Assembly: GCA_012035135.1 (NCBI GenBank)
Contig: JAAUPI010000012.1
Location: 1 to 45,757 of the forward strand
Source of the DNA: Microcoleus sp. CSU_2_2
Lineage (GTDB): Bacteria; Cyanobacteriota; Cyanobacteriia; Cyanobacteriales; Microcoleaceae
DNA length: 45,757 nucleotides
Direction of reading: 5' to 3'
In this document: positions 37,401-45,177 of the stretch, piece by piece
How positions within the stretch are numbered: position 1 is the first letter of the stretch
How the letters are laid out: every line of letters begins with the position of its first letter
Position numbers and translations under genes: made by a program
The notes under the pieces: model-generated
Seen by the model: the letters and a program-made list of their open reading frames with translations, nothing else
Told to the model about the DNA's origin: nothing
The model's database searches: none

Positions 37401-38535
37401 AATTCCAACTCCAATTTCAATTCCAACTCCAACTCCAATTCCAATTCCAACTCCAACTCTAATTCCAATTCCAACTCCAATTCCAACTCCAATTCCAACT
37501 CCAATTCCGACGCCAATTCCGACGCCAATTCCGACGCCAACTCCAATTCCGACGCCAACACCTACACCTAAACCTACTTCTACTCTGACGCCTACGCCAA
37601 TTGCGACAGCAACTCCTACGCCTTCAGAAAGCGACTGCATTTGCGAAATTATTCCGCACCCAGACTTAAATCAACCAAATTTAATCGATCGCTTAATCTT
37701 CAAAAATGACAGCGATAATCCGCGATTTGGGACAGCAGAGAATGATGCCTATTATAGTGACAATACTCCCAATATATTTGACGCTGGCTTCGGCGATGAT
37801 AACCTCTATGGCGGTTTTGACAGCGACGAATTTAATGGCAATGAAAATAATGATTTTATTATCGGATCGTTCGGTAAAGATACCTGTTGGGGTGGCAAAA
37901 ATGACGATATTTTAATGGGCAATGAAGGTGAAGATTTCCTGATTGGAAATTTAGGTAAGGATTCGATTAACGGTCGAGAAGACAATGATTTAATTAATGG
38001 TTGTCAAAATGATGATTTTGTTGGGGGTGGCAAGGGAGATGACAGCATTTTTGGAGGCAAAGATAACGATACAGTGCTTGGCAGCCAAGGTGATGATACT
38101 GTTGGTGGCAATTTAGGGGAAGATATGCTGTGCGGTGGTGGCGGTAATGATGTCTTGAATGGCAATGAGAATAACGACATCATAGATGGCTGTGAAGGGA
38201 ATGATACGATCGACGGAGGTGCCAATGATGATACTCTTATTGGTTGCGATGGCAATGATGTTTTGTCTGGGGGTTTAGGGCGTGACAGCCTCATCGGCGG
38301 CAGTGGCAATGATATATTTGTTTTAAGTACAAAGATGGGGTTTGTCGTCATTGATGACTTTGCAAATGTAGGGGATATGTTGCAGTTATCTGATGGTTTG
38401 AGGTTTGAGAATCTTGATATTGTTCGGGAGAGCAATAATACTCTGATTAAGGTGAAAGCTACGGGATTGGCGATCGCCTCTTTAATTTCTGTGAATCCTT
38501 TCCTAATTACAGTTGATAAATTTACTTTGTTCTAA
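34414..38535 (+). CDS. Secreted DUF4347 / zinc-protease / RTX adhesin-like protein
   Basis: This 1,373-residue protein is modular. Residues about 37-205 are a DUF4347 domain ([15 protein letters not shown], then [15 protein letters not shown]), common at the N-terminus of large cyanobacterial secreted proteins. Residues about 210-470 hold [11 protein letters not shown] at 331-341, a metzincin-like zinc motif with Asp341 in the third ligand position. DUF11-like (473-600) and cadherin/Ig-like (602-975) repeats follow, then a PTPIP linker (about 981-1069). RTX nonapeptides (about 1119-1304, GGxGNDxxx and GNENNDxI variants) bind calcium. The short C-terminal domain ending FTLF is a likely type I secretion signal. 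No Sec signal is present. A calcium-dependent exoprotease or adhesin is inferred. Confidence 0.85.
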   Translation: MIPVFSAQLQGCWDDFSAGNLLLLGKSCDRTNNFSTTVFIDSAIEDYQNLIAGVTLEAEIIILDRERDGIEQISEILGSRTNISALHIVCHGSPGSLQLGSTTLCLHNLENYTNQLQQWQKAFQASHQTDGQLAAIFLYGCSVAQGEIGEKFVQRLSQITLANIAASTTIIGSELLGGNWELEYTTGEIKTSLVFAPEVLANYPGILPLKVDYDSSFPADAKVSFDFAVNIWNRLIDTSKIDTTIQANWKSFPINALGLGGSVLSLNFPNAPVKNTFYPGLLANQLAGTDLNGTDNPEIIVSLNSDVDNWYFGTDANPEFQQYDLITVVLHEICHGLGFLDTFDYDTNTNEGSFSFDSAPYIYDTFIENGANQKLLTDFAIPSVTLGNQLISDNLFFNGPKAKAANNNNPPKIYAPTTYQAGSSIQHLDEDTYPLASGNGLMTPKLPPGEANHDPGSITLGILQDLGWKVNADLEVIKTVNNSAPNEGSAIVYTLTVKNAAPSNPATNIKLTDLLPKDLTLTKNTPSQGTYNTTTGIWDLGNLDVNANATLTLNATVNPGTGGKTISSVAEITAVDQNDPDSIQNNGVATEDDYSKVNIKVINIAPVLNGNFTFTAINEDVPNINNSGNLVSTFDSLITETGDKGIAVTAADNTNGTWQYSTDGGTNWTAVSTVSNTAARLLAADANTRIRFVPKADYNGTVTNGITFHAWDRTFGTSGGTADVSFNGGTTTFSTAAGTATITVNPVNDPPAFSNKGNQTLSAGTTSPQTVSNWANNIIFGPDNESSQSVSAFNFTVTDGINLFATPPAIDNSGNLTYTPNGTAGKANISVTLKDSGGTVNGGVDTSTTPAILSIAVNADTAAPQANLSPVSEITTSGGTSTNLTVTYSDDVAVKVDSFDNSDIRVTGTGGFNQLAKFVKFTPAGSGTNLTATYEISPAGGIWDSADNGNYMVALEANQVSDRSSNFAIAGNLGTFNVNITPTPIPTPIPTPIPTPIPTPISIPTPTPIPIPTPTLIPIPTPIPTPIPTPIPTPIPTPIPTPTPIPTPTPTPKPTSTLTPTPIATATPTPSESDCICEIIPHPDLNQPNLIDRLIFKNDSDNPRFGTAENDAYYSDNTPNIFDAGFGDDNLYGGFDSDEFNGNENNDFIIGSFGKDTCWGGKNDDILMGNEGEDFLIGNLGKDSINGREDNDLINGCQNDDFVGGGKGDDSIFGGKDNDTVLGSQGDDTVGGNLGEDMLCGGGGNDVLNGNENNDIIDGCEGNDTIDGGANDDTLIGCDGNDVLSGGLGRDSLIGGSGNDIFVLSTKMGFVVIDDFANVGDMLQLSDGLRFENLDIVRESNNTLIKVKATGLAIASLISVNPFLITVDKFTLF
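37352..37626 (+). repeat. Coding tandem repeat for a Pro-Thr-Pro-Ile linker
   Basis: Twelve-base units CCAATTCCAACT and variants (CCGACGCCAATT) encode a long PTPIP chain inside the RTX protein. The low complexity produces long open frames on the opposite strand (GVGIG and ELELEL) that are artefacts. Copy number is likely to vary between strains. Confidence 0.9.
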
Positions 38536-38547
38536 AAGAAAGTCAAA

Positions 38548-38566
38548 GGCAGGCATTTTGCCTGCC
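38548..38566. repeat. Hairpin GGCAGGC/GCCTGCC (repeat relative at 39306)
   Basis: A 7-bp stem around a five-base loop in the convergent gap between the RTX gene and txlA. It is followed by ACAAGAATTAT, which also follows the GCAGGCAGGATGCCT sequence at 39307-39341. These are two copies of a short dispersed repeat. It may double as a terminator, although no T-tract follows. Confidence 0.6.
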
Positions 38567-38588
38567 ATACAAGAATTATTGGAGAGGT

Positions 38589-39191
38589 CTACTGTACTTG
38601 ACTCCCGTGGGCGCGCGGGTCTGAACTGCTGGTTTTTACAGGCCCTGTGGGGGGAGTAAAATTAGAAACTTGACCAGTAGCTTGCACGTGCGGCAAAGCT
38701 TTTCCTACAATTAAAGCTTCTAAATTAGCTTCCATAATGCTGCGAGGCGCTTCGCCGATCGTTTCCCCAACGGCGTTGCCTTTATTGTTTAAATAGACAA
38801 AGTGTGGAATTCCGTCTACCCGATATTTTGAAACTTCTGGCAGCCATTTGTCATTGTCCACATTCAGCATCACAAAATTCATCGGTTCGGCGTATTTTTG
38901 TTTGATTTCGCTCAAATCCTTTGCCATTGCCTGACAGCTACCGCACCAATTAGCATAAAATTCCATGAGTGTCGGTTTGCCATTTACTAACGCTGTTTCT
39001 AATGGCGTCGAAGCTTTTGCCATTTCAGTGAGACTGCTTGACGGTGTTTGGGTGCGCACTCCGAAAAAGATCGATATCGCCAGGGCGATCGCAGCTAATA
39101 CAATCAACAAGTTTCTGACCTGTGTGGCAGTTTTTGCTTCAGAATTTTTTGATGTGCTGTCAGAAGTTGAGTTGTGGGAATTAGGACTCAT
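38589..39191 (-). CDS. txlA: Membrane-anchored thioredoxin (TxlA/HCF164-like)
   Basis: An N-terminal membrane anchor (about 26-45, VRNLLIVLAAIALAISIFFGV) is followed by a thioredoxin domain with FYANWCGSCQAMAKDL (active Cys83 and Cys86), VDNDKWLPEVSKYRVDGIPHFV and the cis-Pro. The plant relative HCF164 sits in the thylakoid membrane with its domain in the lumen and helps cytochrome b6f assembly together with CcdA. The 200-residue length fits. The C-terminal tail is Pro/Ser/Thr-rich. The gene is alone on the minus strand. Confidence 0.9.
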   Translation of the reverse strand: MSPNSHNSTSDSTSKNSEAKTATQVRNLLIVLAAIALAISIFFGVRTQTPSSSLTEMAKASTPLETALVNGKPTLMEFYANWCGSCQAMAKDLSEIKQKYAEPMNFVMLNVDNDKWLPEVSKYRVDGIPHFVYLNNKGNAVGETIGEAPRSIMEANLEALIVGKALPHVQATGQVSNFTPPTGPVKTSSSDPRAHGSQVQ

Positions 39192-39450
39192 AAATGAATG
39201 AGGATTTTAATTTTAGTTTTTTTATTTTTAATACCTATTTACAATTATACCATATTTTGAGATAACTGCACGTTTCTAATAGACATCTCCCCAAAAGCCT
39301 GTCAAGAGCAGGCAGGATGCCTACTCCACAAGAATTATGGAAGATGTCTCATCAATAATTTGTTAAACTTCAGAATCGCTGACAAATCTCAAGTAAGCTA
39401 AAACATAAGCAGAGATCAAAATTGCTTGTAAATTACCGAGGACTTGCAGG

Positions 39451-39855
39451 GTGAAAAAACGGGTAACGCTGACGTTTCCTCAACGATCAATTCAAATGCC
39501 TGTCACTTATCGACTGGCAAAGGATTTTAATGTTGCTGCCAACATTATCCGCGCTCAGGTGGCTCCGAATCAAGTGGGCAAACTAGTGCTAGAGTTATCA
39601 GGGGATATCGACCAACTAGAAGCGGCGATCGACTGGATGCGATCGCAAAACATCGGGGTTTCCCTAGCCAGTCGGGAAATACTCATAGACGAAGATATTT
39701 GCGTTCACTGTGGCTTGTGTACGGGGGTTTGCCCTACACAAGCCTTGACCCTAGACCCAGAAAGCTTTAAACTAACTTTTGCTCGATCGCGCTGTATCGT
39801 GTGCGAGCAGTGCATCCCTACGTGTCCGGTGCAAGCTATTTCTACTAACCTCTAG
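39451..39855 (+). CDS. NIL-domain 4Fe-4S ferredoxin
   Basis: Residues 1-75 form a NIL domain (RVTLTFPQRSIQMPVTYRLAKDFNVAANIIRAQV), a ligand-binding fold also seen in methionine transporters. The rest is a dicluster ferredoxin with CVHCGLCTGVCP and CIVCEQCIPTCP. The 134-residue pairing is conserved in cyanobacteria and other phototrophs. The start is a GTG at 39451 giving MKKRVTLTFP. The membrane-protein gene 25 bases downstream is probably co-transcribed. The redox partner is not known. Confidence 0.9.
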   Translation: MKKRVTLTFPQRSIQMPVTYRLAKDFNVAANIIRAQVAPNQVGKLVLELSGDIDQLEAAIDWMRSQNIGVSLASREILIDEDICVHCGLCTGVCPTQALTLDPESFKLTFARSRCIVCEQCIPTCPVQAISTNL

Positions 39856-39880
39856 GTAAGCACAAAATCCGCTCGGTAAG

Positions 39881-40330
39881 ATGAGAAAAAACTCTTGGCT
39901 TTCCCTAACTCTACTTTTTGTTACCTATTTCGTTTTTGGCTGGAAGTTATCTAGTTTTGATGTTAGCCCTCACGTTGCTTGGATTGTATCTATAGTTGCA
40001 GTTTTGGTATTAACTGTCATCTTGTCGTTCCCGCTGAGAGACACGAGAAGCTTAATTAACAGGTGGTTTAAGACTGATACAGGTGCTTTTATGTCTATCA
40101 TTTTATCAGCTCTTTTGGCAGTTATAGTTGTTACCTGGCTGCACCTTTTTGCCACTGCTTTAGTCTTGAGTTCAGCCGGGGCTTTGGCAAGACTCGATAT
40201 TCAAATGTCTGGTTTCAAAAAATGGCAGGCTTTTGGGGTATTAACTGCTGTTTCTCTGACAGGCTTGGGGTTGGGGGGAGCGATGGAATATTTGTTAAAA
40301 ACTGGCAGTTTCGTGTTACCACAACTATAG
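39881..40330 (+). CDS. Four-span membrane protein of unknown function
   Basis: I do not recognise a family. The 149-residue protein has hydrophobic segments at about 6-23, 28-50, 70-105 (long enough for two) and 115-135, with polar loops containing PLRDTRSLINRWFKTD. It follows the NIL ferredoxin by 25 bases on the same strand, so the two may work together at a membrane. Confidence 0.7.
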   Translation: MRKNSWLSLTLLFVTYFVFGWKLSSFDVSPHVAWIVSIVAVLVLTVILSFPLRDTRSLINRWFKTDTGAFMSIILSALLAVIVVTWLHLFATALVLSSAGALARLDIQMSGFKKWQAFGVLTAVSLTGLGLGGAMEYLLKTGSFVLPQL

Positions 40331-40342
40331 CAGAAGTCAATC

Positions 40343-40372
40343 GATTTTAGATTTTAGATTTTAGATTTTAAA
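40343..40372. repeat. Heptanucleotide tandem repeat (GATTTTA)
   Basis: Four units of GATTTTA. A second, slightly degenerate array of the same unit lies at 40433-40458. Confidence 0.85.
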
Positions 40373-40432
40373 TTCGATGATTGAAGAATTGACCCCACGC
40401 ATGAATCCGAGGGGCTGGCGATCGGGTCAATC

Positions 40433-40458
40433 GATTTTAGATTTTAGACTTTAGATTG
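40433..40458. repeat. Heptanucleotide tandem repeat (GATTTTA), second array
   Basis: About three and a half units with one substitution (GACTTTA). It is separated from the first array by 60 bases, and both arrays are preceded by GGTCAATC or AGTCAATC, so the whole block may be a duplication. Confidence 0.75.
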
Positions 40459-40510
40459 GATGATTCTGGCGTCAGATGGGCAATGCCCACTCTGCTAAAA
40501 ATTCGATCGC

Positions 40511-40538
40511 AATAAAAAAGCAGCTTTAGGGAGCTGCT
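40511..40538 (-). terminator. Rho-independent terminator, minus strand
   Basis: On the minus strand AGCAGCT pairs with AGCTGCT around a six-base loop and is followed by TTTTTTATT. It lies about 440 bases beyond the aroK stop. It could end aroK read-through, but a promoter at 40777-40785 makes a separate small transcript more likely. Confidence 0.78.
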
Positions 40539-40770
40539 CGTCAGAATGCATGAGGTATTGTTTTTAGAATAGAACAGCTTGAATTCGATCTATACTGGGT
40601 TACATTTTTTGATACGAGAGACTTAATAACTGAATGGACGATCGGAAAATCGTCACATGGGAGGATAGCAGAGATGCGAAATTTTCTGACAATGATATTA
40701 GCGTTTAACTGTCCTTGCGCCCTACAGCCCTTCAGCGGTAGGGCCATTTTATTTTTTATGGAGAACTCAG
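40511..40770 (-). ncRNA. Candidate ncRNA or leaderless small mRNA of about 260 nt
   Basis: A transcript between the extended -10 promoter at 40777-40785 and the terminator at 40511-40538 would be about 260 nucleotides. Its 5' part folds as GCCCTAC/GTAGGGC with a 12-base loop (about 40718-40745). A 68-codon frame starts at an ATG at 40747 but lacks a good ribosome-binding site and looks unlike a protein. It matches no RNA family that I know, including RNase P, tmRNA, SRP RNA and Yfr1. Confidence 0.42.
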
Positions 40771-40776
40771 TAGCGG

Positions 40777-40785
40777 ATTATAACA
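40777..40785 (-). promoter_or_regulatory. Extended -10 promoter, minus strand
   Basis: The minus strand reads TGTTATAAT, which is a perfect -10 hexamer with the TGn extension. No strong -35 is needed for such promoters, and none is seen. The predicted start is near 40770. Confidence 0.5.
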
Positions 40786-40978
40786 CATCAAATAAGTCTG
40801 CCATCAGGTTTTTTACAAGATCTCCCGATCGCCCGCTCCTGATACTAATCCAACTTACGCACCGCGTCGGGTGAAATCCGGTTAACAACGAAGGCAGATA
40901 TTCGACATTTCTAAGGACTGCTTCAGAGAGAAACGGATGTCCGGGAATTACCGGGTTAAGTGTATCTGGTTTGTTTGC

Positions 40979-41538
40979 TTAATTCACATCTTTCCCAGCG
41001 CCCGATCGATTTTCCGATTTGAGAACTTTTTGGATTTCCTGGATCACCCTCACCGCAACTTCTTCAGCCGTCTCATCCCCCTTGATGCAGACTCGGACAT
41101 CAGAAGAGGCGTATAAACGCTCTCGCTCCTTCAACAGGGTTTCCAGCTTAAATTTGAGGTCGCCATCCCGTAGTAGGGGTCGTGTGGTGGAAAGACACAG
41201 CCGATCGCACAATTGGTCTACAGGCACGTCCAGCCAAACCACGATACCCTGATGCAGGAAACTCCAATTCATCGATCGCAAAATGATACCGCCACCCGTA
41301 GCAACGGTCAAATTTTTATAAGCACACAGTTGGCCGAGCACTTGAGTTTCGACTTCCCGAAAAGCTTCCTCTCCTTCTTTGGCAAAAATATCCGCGATGG
41401 ACTGATTGGCTGCTTGAGAAATTACCTCATCGGTATCGAAAAATGGTATTTCAATTCTTTTGCCAAAATCCGCCCCACCGTTGTCTTCCCCGAACCCATC
41501 ATCCCGACGAGATATACGTTGACTCCCCTCAAATCCAC
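40979..41538 (-). pseudogene. aroK: Shikimate kinase AroK, frameshifted in an A/T run
   Basis: AroK phosphorylates shikimate in aromatic amino-acid synthesis. From a GTG at 41538, preceded by GGAGGG, the frame gives [22 protein letters not shown] with Walker A, then [11 protein letters not shown]. It then goes out of frame at a run of five A on the plus strand (41439-41443). One more base restores [32 protein letters not shown], including the shikimate-binding FDTD, and the rest (TGGGI, RPLL) continues to the stop at 40979. The repaired protein has about 186 residues, the normal length. As aroK is usually essential, a base missing from the assembly is the first suspicion. Confidence 0.88.
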
Positions 41539-41777
41539 TGCCAAACCCTCCGATATTTTGCTAAGCTATCGCACATCTAATTTCACATTTTGCGCCACTA
41601 TTATACCCCACATAATTTGAGCAATTCTGAGTGATACATCTGCCACGAGTCAAACTTTAGCTATTTGAGTGAACCTCCCTTAAACTTTAGTGAAAAGGGC
41701 TTTTGTGACAGTCAACTGTCAACTAAGAGAACCCGATCTCTTGGCACAGCCCCTACCACAGGTCAACTGTCAACTGA

Positions 41778-42200
41778 CTATCTCCCTGTCAGCGTATCGG
41801 CATAAGGATCGGGCAAAGCTTGCTGCACCTCCAAAAGTGGCAAAGGATCTCCAGTCAACGGGTTGCTATTCAAATTTTTTTTTACCCCATTCCCCCGTCG
41901 ATCGCACTCTTGCAACTTCAGCAATTCCTCTTGATAAACAGCAACAATTTGCCCTAAACTCACCACCAAATCGTCCCAATTCTCATCTGCTACCAACTTC
42001 TCAGAAATTCCCTCAAATAACTCTCCCGCTTGCCTTTTTTGCACGTAAGCTTTCAATAGCTTGCCCGACTTTTGCAAAACCGCCTGATAGATTTCCCCAT
42101 CAGACCACCAAAGTCCCTGTTGACTCAGCAGCCAAGTCAAAATATACTCGCGAGCGTGTTGCTCCTTCACCCATGCCGCGAGATACTGCAAATCTTCCAT
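41778..42200 (-). CDS. Conserved-looking protein of unknown function
   Basis: I do not recognise the family. The 140-residue soluble protein is mostly helical. Its first half is rich in aromatic residues (LQYLAAWVKEQHAREYILTWLLSQQGLWWSDGEIYQAVL), and a proline-rich tail ends PDPYADTLTGR. The start ATG at 42200 is the only one near. It lies between aroK (same strand) and divergent gnd. The downstream gap holds TCAACTGTCAAC heptamer fragments. Confidence 0.6.
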   Translation of the reverse strand: MEDLQYLAAWVKEQHAREYILTWLLSQQGLWWSDGEIYQAVLQKSGKLLKAYVQKRQAGELFEGISEKLVADENWDDLVVSLGQIVAVYQEELLKLQECDRRGNGVKKNLNSNPLTGDPLPLLEVQQALPDPYADTLTGR

Positions 42201-42491
42201 AGTTATTACTGTCTCCTAACTTTTATCCAAAATGTCCGCTTGTTTGTATCCACTGTTACTGCGATCGACTTAATATCTGCCTTATTATCACCTACCGATC
42301 TCTTTAATATCCCTTAAATCTTAAAAAAACCCTACTGATTCACCACACATCAATTTTTAGAAGATAAAAATACACTTAAACCTCATTGGTCTACTCTCTG
42401 ACATTTCATCCACAGGAAAGCGCTAAACCCCGCCTCGCTTTCCTATCTCGTAAATCTATCATCAAGCGGGAACAACCAGCGGTTTATTAGC

Positions 42492-43946
42492 ATGACAAAG
42501 CAAAATTTTGGTTTAATCGGTCTAGCCGTGATGGGCGAGAACCTAGCGCTGAACGTCGAAAGCAGAGGCTTCTCCGTGGCTGTATACAACCGCACCGCAG
42601 CCAAAACCGACGAGTTCATGGCAAAACGCGCCCCCGGCAAAAACATAGTAGCTGCGAAGACTCTGACAGAATTCGTCGATGCCCTAGAAACCCCGCGCCG
42701 CATCTTAGTTATGGTGCAAGCTGGCAAACCAGTAGACGCGGTAATCGACCAGCTCAAACCCATGCTATCACCGGGCGACATGATTATTGACGGTGGCAAC
42801 TCTCTCTACGACGACACCGAACGCCGCACCAAAGATTTAGAAGCAGCGGGACTGGGATTTGTCGGTATGGGCATCAGCGGCGGCGAAGAAGGCGCGCTGA
42901 ATGGTGCTAGCTTGATGCCCGGTGGCACCCACGCTGCTTACGGCATACTAGAGCCTATTCTCACCAAAATAGCGGCTCAAGTAGATGACGGCCCCTGCGT
43001 CACATTTATCGGCCCTGGTGGCGCCGGTCACTACGTGAAAATGGTTCACAACGGCATTGAGTACGGGGATATGCAGCTCATTGCTGAAGCCTACGATTTG
43101 CTCAAAAATGTGGCTGGACTCAGCGGCCAGGAATTGCAGGAAGTGTTTGCCGAATGGAATACCACAGACGAACTCAACTCGTTTTTGATTGAAATTACGG
43201 CTAATATTTTCAAGTACATTGACCCGGAAACTAAGCATCCCTTAGTTGAGGTGATTATGGACGCAGCGGGCCAAAAAGGTACCGGCCGCTGGACGGTGAT
43301 GAGTGCTTTGGAATTGGGAGTGAGCATTCCAACAATTATCGCTGCTGTGAATGCGAGAATTATGTCTTCTTATAAGGCAGAGCGCGTCAAAGCTTCGCAA
43401 CAACTCACCGGGCCTAGCTTCAAGTATGAAGGCGATCCTAAAGAGTTTGTGAACAAAGTTCGGGATGCGCTTTACTGCTCTAAAATCTGCTCCTATGCCC
43501 AAGGTATGGCGCTGTTGAGCGCGGCCTCTAAGTCTTACGGTTATGACTTGAGTTTGAGCGAAATTTCTCGCATTTGGAAGGGTGGCTGTATCATTCGGGC
43601 TGGCTTTTTGGACAAGATTAAAAAAGCTTTCAAGGACGATCCGGCGTTGCCGAATTTGCTGTTAGCACCGGAGTTTAAACAGAGCATTCTCGATCGCCAA
43701 TCAGCTTGGCGCGAAGTGTTATCTACTGCTAGCCTGCTGGGTATCGCAGTACCGGCATTCAGCGCGTCCCTAGACTATTTTGACAGCTACCGGCGCGATC
43801 GACTGCCGCAAAACCTGACGCAAGCTCAGCGCGATTATTTCGGCGCTCACACCTACGAGCGCACCGACAAACCCCGCGGCGAATTCTTCCACTCAGAGTG
43901 GACGCAGGCTGCTAAAGACTCGCTGCAAACCGGCAGTACCGACTAA
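42492..43946 (+). CDS. gnd: 6-phosphogluconate dehydrogenase (decarboxylating)
   Basis: This enzyme oxidatively decarboxylates 6-phosphogluconate to ribulose 5-phosphate with NADP+. In cyanobacteria it is the main dark NADPH source. The 484-residue protein has the Rossmann motif GLAVMGENLALN near residue 10, then MGISGGEEGA, KMVHNGIEYGDMQ with the catalytic Lys, AGQKGTGRWT and the C-terminal helix set ending in YERTDKPRGEFFHSEW. Length and motifs are complete. The gene is alone and followed by two hairpin repeats. Confidence 0.96.
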   Translation: MTKQNFGLIGLAVMGENLALNVESRGFSVAVYNRTAAKTDEFMAKRAPGKNIVAAKTLTEFVDALETPRRILVMVQAGKPVDAVIDQLKPMLSPGDMIIDGGNSLYDDTERRTKDLEAAGLGFVGMGISGGEEGALNGASLMPGGTHAAYGILEPILTKIAAQVDDGPCVTFIGPGGAGHYVKMVHNGIEYGDMQLIAEAYDLLKNVAGLSGQELQEVFAEWNTTDELNSFLIEITANIFKYIDPETKHPLVEVIMDAAGQKGTGRWTVMSALELGVSIPTIIAAVNARIMSSYKAERVKASQQLTGPSFKYEGDPKEFVNKVRDALYCSKICSYAQGMALLSAASKSYGYDLSLSEISRIWKGGCIIRAGFLDKIKKAFKDDPALPNLLLAPEFKQSILDRQSAWREVLSTASLLGIAVPAFSASLDYFDSYRRDRLPQNLTQAQRDYFGAHTYERTDKPRGEFFHSEWTQAAKDSLQTGSTD

Positions 43947-43951
43947 TCTGT

Positions 43952-44014
43952 GTAGGGTGCGTCAGGCGAAACCCTCAGCAACGCGAGAAAACACTCAGAC
44001 CTGACGCACCCTAC
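43952..44014. repeat. Hairpin repeat, GTGCGTC family, copy F
   Basis: GTAGGGTGCGTCAGG at the left pairs with CCTGACGCACCCTAC at the right as a perfect 15-bp stem. The centre is AAACCCTCAGCAACGCGAG-like. It starts five bases after the gnd stop and may end that transcript. Confidence 0.92.
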
Positions 44015-44036
44015 AATAACTCCTTAACTAACCTCC

Positions 44037-44096
44037 GGGTGCGTCAGGCGAAACCATCAGCAACGCGAGAAAACACTCAGCCCTGACGCACCCTAC
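44037..44096. repeat. Hairpin repeat, GTGCGTC family, copy G
   Basis: Nearly identical to copy F in the same orientation, including the centre with AACGCGAGAAAACACTCAG. It is preceded by TAACTAACCTCC, which also precedes copy H. Confidence 0.92.
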
Positions 44097-44150
44097 AATA
44101 ACTGAGGAAATCTGGTATAATAAATAATCATTTTAAATAAATGTAATTTT

Positions 44151-44654
44151 ATGTGGCCTTTTATAGTAGGAGCTGCTGCCGTTGTCGGTGTCGGTACTAT
44201 TGCGAAATCGGTATTAGATAGATGGAAAGAAGAAGAAGAGGAAATAAAACGTTTAGAAGAAGAGGAAAACAAACGTTTATTAGATAGTGGTATTGCGGAA
44301 GTGGATGAAATGACCGGAAAAGAGTTTGAAAAATTTCTAGATATCCATTTTAGAAAATTGGGTTATAGTGTTAGTTTAACTCAAGATACTCAAGATTATG
44401 GGGCGGATTTAATTTTATACAAAGATGGATGGAAAACTGTGGTTCAAGCAAAAAGAAGCAAAAATCCAGTTGGTATTAAAGCAGTTCAAGAAGTAGCAGG
44501 AGCCGTCCGACATTACAAAGGAAATAAAGGCAGAGTAATCACCAACAACAGATTTACAGAAAACGCATACAACCTTGCTGACTCTAACGAAGTAGAGTTA
44601 TGGGATCGAAAATATCTAATTGAATTCATCCTGCTCGCTAAGCATTGTAACTAA
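44151..44654 (+). CDS. Membrane-anchored Mrr-type restriction endonuclease-like protein
   Basis: Residues 1-22 form a membrane anchor (FIVGAAAVVGVGTIAKSVL). Residues 25-45 form a charged coiled coil (KEEEEEIKRLEEEENKR). From about 52 a Mrr-type catalytic domain follows: MTGKEFEKFLDIHFRKLGY, then DYGADLILY with Asp86 and TVVQAKR with Gln99 and Lys101 (the D...QxK site), then AVQEVAGAVRHYKG and LWDRKYLIEFI. The 167-residue protein is intact. Anchored Mrr-like nucleases are known from bacteria, but whether they defend against DNA or serve DNA turnover is unclear. Direct copies of a hairpin repeat bracket the gene. Confidence 0.85.
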   Translation: MWPFIVGAAAVVGVGTIAKSVLDRWKEEEEEIKRLEEEENKRLLDSGIAEVDEMTGKEFEKFLDIHFRKLGYSVSLTQDTQDYGADLILYKDGWKTVVQAKRSKNPVGIKAVQEVAGAVRHYKGNKGRVITNNRFTENAYNLADSNEVELWDRKYLIEFILLAKHCN

Positions 44655-44677
44655 TTTATATAGAATAACTAACCTCC

Positions 44678-44737
44678 GGGTGCGTCAGGCGAAACCCTCA
44701 GCAACAACACAAAACATTCACACCTGACGCACCCTAC
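44678..44737. repeat. Hairpin repeat, GTGCGTC family, copy H
   Basis: Same orientation and same TAACTAACCTCC flank as copy G, with GGGTGCGTCAGG pairing with CCTGACGCACCC. The centre has diverged to AACAACACAAAACATTCACA. It lies 24 bases after the Mrr-type gene. Confidence 0.9.
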
Positions 44738-44757
44738 ATAACTCTTGAAACCCTGTA

Positions 44758-45177
44758 TCAAGATACTTGACTGTACTGCAAGTCTGTTACAGATTTTACG
44801 CGGCAAACAGGCTCGCATAGAAACACTAGCAGAGATGAACATTCAGCAACAAAAGTTATGCTAGGATGTAGATATTCAAAGGCAAAAATTACTTGATCTC
44901 GATAGCCTTGGTCGTTGTCGCATACCCAAACCGTCATCAGCTTTTTACCCATCAAAGACTTACACCAAAATGGAGTATCTGCCACAGCAGGAACTGTAGC
45001 AGTTTCCAGTAATATCTCTACCTCGTCAGTATCAGCAATTGGCAGCAGTGTAACGGTTGTATCTTGAAAAAATAGTTGAACTTTATCGAGACACAATCGA
45101 TCGCCACCATCTTCTTTGTCTTCAATAATAGATACTGCTGTCAGAGTTTGTCCTATGGGAAATTCATTTATTTCCAT
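44758..45177 (-). CDS. Small acidic protein of unknown function
   Basis: I do not recognise the family with confidence. The 139-residue protein opens MEINEFPIGQTLTAVSIIEDKEDGGDRLCLD and is beta-rich and acidic, with DTDEVEILLETA in the middle. That style is common among immunity proteins of toxin systems. An earlier ATG at 45237 would overlap the upstream gene by 74 bases, so I prefer 45177, which overlaps it by 14. The two are probably translationally coupled. Confidence 0.6.
   Translation of the reverse strand: MEINEFPIGQTLTAVSIIEDKEDGGDRLCLDKVQLFFQDTTVTLLPIADTDEVEILLETATVPAVADTPFWCKSLMGKKLMTVWVCDNDQGYRDQVIFAFEYLHPSITFVAECSSLLVFLCEPVCRVKSVTDLQYSQVS

Larger units (their letters stand above)
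40331..40978. other. Convergent intergenic region with repeats and candidate ncRNA
   Basis: This 648-base gap between the membrane protein (plus) and aroK (minus) begins with ATTTTAG arrays (40343-40372 and 40433-40458). It then holds a minus-strand transcription unit with its own promoter and terminator (40785 down to 40511). The part from 40786 to 40978 shows nothing recognisable. Confidence 0.6.

Noticed and set aside
37287-37640. Minus-strand frames encoding GVGVGIG and ELELEL strings
   Set aside because: They are antisense translations of the Pro-Thr-Pro-Ile coding repeat and are artefacts of low complexity.
40674-40874. 66-codon plus-strand frame with a GGGAGGA leader
   Set aside because: The leader is good, but composition and lack of any domain, plus a hairpin inside the frame, argue against a protein. 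I kept the opposite-strand RNA hypothesis instead.
41213-41620. 135-codon plus-strand frame over aroK
   Set aside because: It is antisense to the broken aroK and has no protein-like features. The minus strand encodes clear shikimate kinase motifs.
43952-44096. Copies F and G as a minimal CRISPR array
   Set aside because: Each copy is itself a long hairpin with a variable centre and occurs dispersed through the window. No cas gene is present.
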